Shown: positions 59,785-64,000 of the stretch, piece by piece
Layout of the letters: each line of letters begins with the position of its first letter
Numbering within the stretch: position 1 is the stretch's first letter
Source: Armigeres subalbatus
Lineage: Eukaryota; Arthropoda; Insecta; Diptera; Culicidae
Length of the DNA stretch: 64,000 nucleotides
NCBI RefSeq assembly: GCF_024139115.2
Contig: NW_026943120.1
Span: forward strand, 1-64,000
Reading direction: 5' to 3'
Made by a program: the position numbers and the translations under genes
Notes under the pieces: model-generated
What the model saw: only the letters and a program-made list of their open reading frames with translations
Databases searched by the model: none
Told to the model about the DNA's origin: nothing

Positions 59785-60803
59785 GGGGAATGTGGTTGGT
59801 TGCCGGCACTTTTGACAGATAACAGATATGGACATTTTGATATCATGCATGCGCTATATAAGCACGTTCTTTTTGTGCCAACTACCGATCCAAACAGATG
59901 CCTATATTTCGGTTAACAAGGAAACCTTTTTTTATTTATCAAGTGAAAAACCTACTCAGATACTAACAAAATAAAACGATCTAAAAGGTTAATTTATTGC
60001 GAACCTACTAGCAGACCCGACGAACCTCGCCTCGCCTAAAATTGATTTTTTCCTTGTTTTTTTTTACATTCGCAATTTTCTTGTCTTCAAAAACCTCCTC
60101 CTCGGTTCGCTTGATTAGTTGTCGATTTGGGAAGAAATTTCTGTTTCATTTGTATGGGAGCCCCCTTTTCTGAAGAGGGAGAGGTCTCGAACCATCACAA
60201 AAGCATTTATTGGCTTCCAAAACCTCCACATGCCAGATTTGGTTCTATTTGCTTGGGTATTTCTCTAGTTATGAAGAAATTTGTGTTTCATTTGTACGGG
60301 AGCCCCCCTTTCCAAAAAGGAGAAAGGTCTCGATCCATCTCAAGAACTTTTCCCGCCCTCCCTCTATAAACAAATTTCGACCCAAATACGAATCATCATG
60401 ATTGATTATATATTTTGATCTCATTTTGCTGCAGATTTTTGATTTCAACTTTCTCTCAGATTGTAGCAGAAATTGCTCTCGATTTGATGTCACAGTAAGA
60501 TAAATCTTAATATTTGCAGCCATAGCGCCCTCAGTTCATATTTTTCCGATTCTAATGTTTTTTTTTTGGGTGCCGACAACCGACCACTTTTATTCCAAAC
60601 ATATACAACGTATATGCAAGAAATCAACAACCAAAAAAAAATTTTTTTTTTCTAATTCCAAGACAAAATAAATGAAATTTCTACACCAGTTATTAGCTTA
60701 CGTATATAGGTTTTCATCGGTATGCAAATATCACCACTTCGTTCAATTGGGCGAAAGTTATGAAGCAAGAACAAAAGGGTGCCGACATCCGACCACCTTC
60801 TCC
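59785..60803. mobile_element. About 1-kb TA-target TIR element with a nested repeat
   Basis: The left end GGGGAATGTGGTTGGTTGCC and the complement of the right end GGAGAAGGTGGTCGGATGTC are imperfect inverted repeats extending to CGGCAC, each flanked by TA (59783-59784, 60804-60805). A partial internal copy of the right-end word (GTGCCGACAACCGACCAC) occurs near 60569. A separate older repeat (60003-60530) lies within. No transposase is seen. Confidence 0.6.
60003..60530 (+). repeat. Interspersed repeat with a ~144-bp internal duplication
   Basis: It begins CTAGCAGACCCGACGAACCT and continues CGCCTAAAATTGATTTTTTC. GAAGAAATTTCTGTTTCATT with GGGAGCCCCC recurs about 144 bp later as GAAGAAATTTGTGTTTCATT with GGGAGCCCCCC, each followed by AAAGGTCTCGA-type words. 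The same repeat seems to be the insertion site of the 35657-40891 element. Class unknown. Confidence 0.6.
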
Positions 60804-60959
60804 TACATTTTTGGAAATGTCTAATGGTACTAGTGCTACTGAAGTTCCAAGCGGAATATTCATATAAAATGAGCTCTGAGAGCTCAGATATGAATATGTA
60901 TGTACATTATGTGAAAGATTTTAATTTGAAAAATATATTGGAGGTAACCACTTTGAAGG

Positions 60960-61252
60960 AGGCCCTCCTTAGTCGTGCGGTAAGACGCGCGGCTACAAAG
61001 CAAGACCATGCTGAGGGTGGCTGGGTTCGATTCCCGGTGCCGGTCTAGGCAATTTTTGGATTGGAAATTGTCTCGACTTCCCTGGGCATAAAAGTATCAT
61101 CGTGTTAGCCATTAGTGTTAGTTAGAATGCAAAAATGGTAACCTGGCTTAGAAACCTCGCAGTTAATAACTGTGGAAGTGCTTAATGAACACTAAGCTGC
61201 GAGGCGGCTCTGTCCCAGTGTGGGGATGTAATGCCAATAAGAAGAAAAGAAG
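60960..61252 (+). mobile_element. Feilai-type tRNA-derived SINE, copy 2
   Basis: A 293-bp copy with the same head, intact B box (GGTTCGATTCCCGG), body and (AAG)n-like tail as copy 1. It is flanked by a perfect 14-bp duplication AACCACTTTGAAGG (60946-60959 and 61253-61266), indicating a fairly recent insertion. It differs from copy 1 by a few substitutions and by a short change near GTTAGCCATTAGTGTTAG. Confidence 0.9.
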
Positions 61253-61266
61253 AACCACTTTGAAGG

Positions 61267-61871
61267 TATGAAGGGGGCTTCATACGGGAGCTTGGCAGAA
61301 GGAAGGTCGTGTGATATGTGCCATCACAAATATTGCCCTCCGCTCGCTTTCAAATCGACTTCTATGAAAACATTCTTCATGCCTGCCGTATCCTAACGGA
61401 ACTATCAATTCTATACTTTCGCCTCTAATTCTATCATGAACATGTACGTCTAAGTTTGGAAGATGATATTAGCATTTCCATATCATTGTAAATCGTTTAA
61501 CTTCACGTAGAAATAACACACACAAAATCATTAATTTAATCTAAGAGACGTTCTCTTGAATTTCCACAAAAAAATCATGTGGAAATTCAGGTGATTTTTT
61601 TTAGGAATATTGGAAGAATTTCTCAGGAAAATACAAAAGGATTTTCTTTGGATAATTAGAAGAACAGCGATAGCAGATTTTACTTTTTATGATTTGATAC
61701 TGAGCATGAATTTTTACCTTTTTCTGTTCAAGAGTTTGGTGAGTACCTCTCGTTCACACCATTTTTGGAATTTTCAGATTACGATAGTGAATAGGTAGTG
61801 TAAAGTTGTAATACATACATTCGCTCCGAAATGCAGTGTGCATGATTTCGATGGATAATTTCCCCCCTTGG
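61267..61871. other. AT-rich intergenic stretch, nothing recognised
   Basis: No transposon terminus, domain-bearing frame or RNA gene is evident. The frame at 61610-61798 is short, Phe/Ile-rich and unremarkable. Confidence 0.5.
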
Positions 61872-62030
61872 CCCAGTCAACACAAGATCGTGTATGATGT
61901 CACATAAGATGCTAAAGTGGAGGCCATATAGGTACTTCCCCATGCAATATGCACGTATATCGCCTCCACTTCAGCATGTTATGCTGCATCATATACGATT
62001 TTGTGTTTTGTGTTGTGGTGGTTTATAGAC
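61872..62030. mobile_element. Foldback MITE, about 160 bp
   Basis: CAGTCAACACAAGATCGTGT, GATGTCACATAAGATGC and AAAGTGGAGGCCATAT are mirrored by ATATCGCCTCCACTT, GCATGTTATGCTGCATC and ATACGATTTTGTGTTTTGTG. The arms are about 65 bp around a short spacer (AGGTACTTCCCCATGCAATA). No coding content. Superfamily unknown. Confidence 0.7.
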
Positions 62031-62118
62031 CATTCTCCCCTGAACCAAAAAATGCATTTTATTGCTATGAAGATCATGAAGTTTGATATATTGATATATT
62101 GAAAAAAAAAAAAACCGA

Positions 62119-62357
62119 TTAATCCACCTAGCGGTGATGGTGCCTTTCTCGTTTTTTCAAGTTAGTAATATCTACGCACTTTTGGTAAAAAAAAGTATTT
62201 TGTCCATAACTTCTGAGCCCATAGTCTGATCCAGCCAATTTTCAACAGGAAACAATGGGACCGGATTCTGCATCGAATGCAACTTGTTGCGAGCAAATCG
62301 GCCGAGGGTAAGTGCCTGAAAAATGAGTGAGATTATTTTGCGCGCACACAGACATCA
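62119..62357. mobile_element. 5' fragment of the 167-bp-repeat element
   Basis: It begins TTAATCCACCTAGCGGTGAT like the element at 36186. It has one unit (CATAGTCTGATCCAGCC, GACCGGATTCTGCATCGAAT, GCAAATCGGCCGAGGG) and ends in a CA remnant and AGACATCAC. The tail beyond that word is replaced by R1-clade sequence. Confidence 0.8.
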
Positions 62358-63232
62358 CTGTGCGGCGAGCAGCTGTTAACAGTACTCTCGCGTGCATGCG
62401 ATGCCACCATGCCTAGGAAAGTCTACCCTAGGAATGGGAGGCCACCGGCTTACTGGTGCACTCAAGCAATTGCGAACCTGCGCCGCGCCTGCCTACGGGC
62501 AAGGAGGCGGATGCAGCGAGCACGCACAGAAGAGGAGCGTGTTGAACGACGGGTGGCGTTCGTGACTGCTAGAGCCGCTCTGAAGACTGAGATTAGACCA
62601 AGCAAAAAAAACCTGCTTCGAGGGCCTGTGTCAAAGTGCCAACGCGAATTCATGAGGTGACGACTATGGGGTCATAATGGCCAAAACACGTGGGGCGATG
62701 GCCCCTACAGAACGGTCTCCAGAGATGCTGGAGAGGATCATCGCGGGGCTCTTCCCACGTCACGACCCAAGTCCCTGGCCTCCCTTTGTGGAGCTGCCAG
62801 GGGCCAGGGTGGCCGACGAGGGAAGAGTAACTGTGGCGGAACTTGCGGGGATTGCACAGTCCCTTAGTGTAGGTAAGGCGCCAGGACCGGATGGTCTTCC
62901 GAACATGGCCATCAAAGCGGCCATTGCTCTCACAAGATGTTCAGATCTGTCATGCAGAGATGCCTGGACGAGGGAGTCTTCCCTTAAGCATGGAAAAGGC
63001 AGAGCTTGGTCCTATTGTCAAAGGCGGGATCCGTCGGCATATAGACCACTATGCCTGCTTGATACGGCGGAGAAGGTTCTCGAGAAGATCATCCTCAACA
63101 GGTTATTGACACGCACGGAAGGTGCGGTTAGTCTATCGAGTAACCAGTTTGGCTTCCGAAAGGGTAAGTCGACCGTAGACGCTATCTTGTCGGTTACACG
63201 ATTTCAGACTATTATTACCGGTTATAATCTCA
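62358..63232 (+). pseudogene. R1-clade non-LTR reverse transcriptase fragment
   Basis: Coding resemblance starts right at the junction (GEQLLTVLSRACDATMPRKV) and continues PRNGRPPAYWCTQAIANLRR and a basic linker. It then shifts frame after an A-run near 62600 and meets a TGA just before MAKTRGAMAPTERSPEMLE. The RT fingers follow: VGKAPGPDGLPNMAIKAAI, DPSAYRPLCLLDTAEKVLE and SSNQFGFRKGKSTVDAILS. A stretch between is out of frame. The catalytic palm (FADD region) is missing because the sequence switches to Ty3/gypsy near 63232. The wording of these motifs fits R1-clade elements. It is truncated at both ends and dead. Confidence 0.82.
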
Positions 63233-64000
63233 AGAATCATTTGGATAATGTTGGAAATGTCCTAAAAAGAACTCACAGAATTCAATCTCAAAATTCAACT
63301 TGATAAATGTGAATTTCTGAGAAAGGAAACTGAGTTTCTCGGGCATGTTATAACTCCTGAAGGGGTAAAGCCAGACCCCAATAAAATTTCAAAAATTCTC
63401 GAGTGGAAACTTCCTACTACACAAAAAGAAATTAAACAGTTTTTGGGACTCACCGGATATTACAGGCGATTTATTAAAGACTATGCCAAACTAGCAAAAC
63501 CTCTGACAAAAAACTTGAAAAAAGACGAAAAGATTGACGTGAATGACGCAGGCTACAAAACAGGTTTCGAGAAACTTAAACAGATTATCACCTCTGACCA
63601 GATTCTTACGTATCCAGATTTTACTCTCCCTTTCATCTTAACAACCGACGCAAGTAACTACGCATTAGGCGCAGTTTTATCACAAACACAAAATAACACA
63701 GAAAGACCAATAGCTTTTGGGAGCAGAACTTTAAATAAGACCGAGGTTAACTACTCCACCACTGAAAAGGAAGCCCTTGGCATCATATGGGCAGTAGACA
63801 AATATCGTACATATCTCCACGGCAACAAATTCACTTTGATTACTGACCATAAGCTTCTTACCTTCATAAAAAATTCTACGGAAAACGTAAAAATATTGCG
63901 ATGGAGACTGGAACTAGAAAATTTCGACTATGACGTTCAATACCGACAAGGAAAAACGAACGTAGTTGCTGATGCCCTCAGCAGTAAAATAGAAAATATT
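63233..64000 (+). pseudogene. Ty3/gypsy Pol fragment: RT C-terminus and RNase H, runs off the window
   Basis: A frame of 244 codons is open from 63269 to the window end. A one-base shift near 63268 separates it from a short upstream piece (NHLDNVGNVLK). It contains FNLKIQLDKCEFL, TEFLGHVITPEGVKP and QFLGLTGYYRRFIKDYAKLA. RNase H follows: LTTDASNYALGAVLSQ (Asp), EKEALGIIWAVDKYRTYLHG (Glu), LITDHKLLTF (Asp) and NVVADALSS (Asp). These are classic Ty3/gypsy Pol motifs, closest in style to the 17.6/297/gypsy group. The YxDD palm motif lies upstream and is absent. The connection and integrase domains, if present, are beyond 64000. Confidence 0.88.

Overview
The window is eukaryotic repeat DNA, most likely from a culicine mosquito and probably Aedes. 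Two full copies of a tRNA-derived SINE that I recognise as Feilai support this. So do several terminal-inverted-repeat elements of Aedes type, an I-clade and an RTE/JAM1-like LINE, an R1-clade fragment and a Ty3/gypsy fragment. I find no bacterial feature and no confident single-copy host gene.

Layout. Positions 1-1848 are unique-looking DNA with no recognisable gene. Positions 1849-34374 are one uninterrupted satellite of about 32.5 kb in a single orientation. Its tokens are 9-11 bp (CTGGACTGAC, CTGGACTGGAT and variants), each made of two CTGGA-like pentamers plus a pyrimidine. It is degenerate near 9.4-11.6 kb, cleanest at about 25.7-34.3 kb, and ends in a C-to-T variant beside a 22-bp assembly gap (34375-34396). 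Its minus strand is free of stops in all three frames only because of base composition, so the very long Ser/Arg/Gln/Val reading frames there are not genes.

From 34397 to the end the DNA is AT-rich and consists of transposons nested in transposons, many dated by target-site duplications (TSDs). A solo LTR sits inside a SINE. A 5.2-kb TIR element (35657-40891) holds a Feilai SINE, a mobile element with a 167-bp tandem array, and a 1.9-kb foldback with near-identical arms. A ~153-bp satellite family occurs in both orientations (41.8-42.4 kb and 54.9-56.5 kb). A piggyBac-type transposase gene is split: exons 1-2 lie at 44.0-44.4 kb and the catalytic part at 53.3-54.8 kb. About 9 kb of insertions separates them, including a complete 6.6-kb I-clade LINE (45020-51656). 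That LINE is itself broken by a hAT-like MITE and a TTAA-target MITE. A 5'-truncated RTE-like LINE (56476-59133) interrupts the 153-bp array. The right end is a mosaic of a 167-bp-element fragment, an R1-clade fragment and a Ty3/gypsy RT/RNase H fragment running off the window.

Nothing here forms an operon-like system. The most unusual object is the satellite. It has helix-phased 10/11-bp tokens, its minus strand carries runs of AGGTCA half-sites spaced as DR4, and I see no transposon inside it although the neighbouring DNA is saturated with them.
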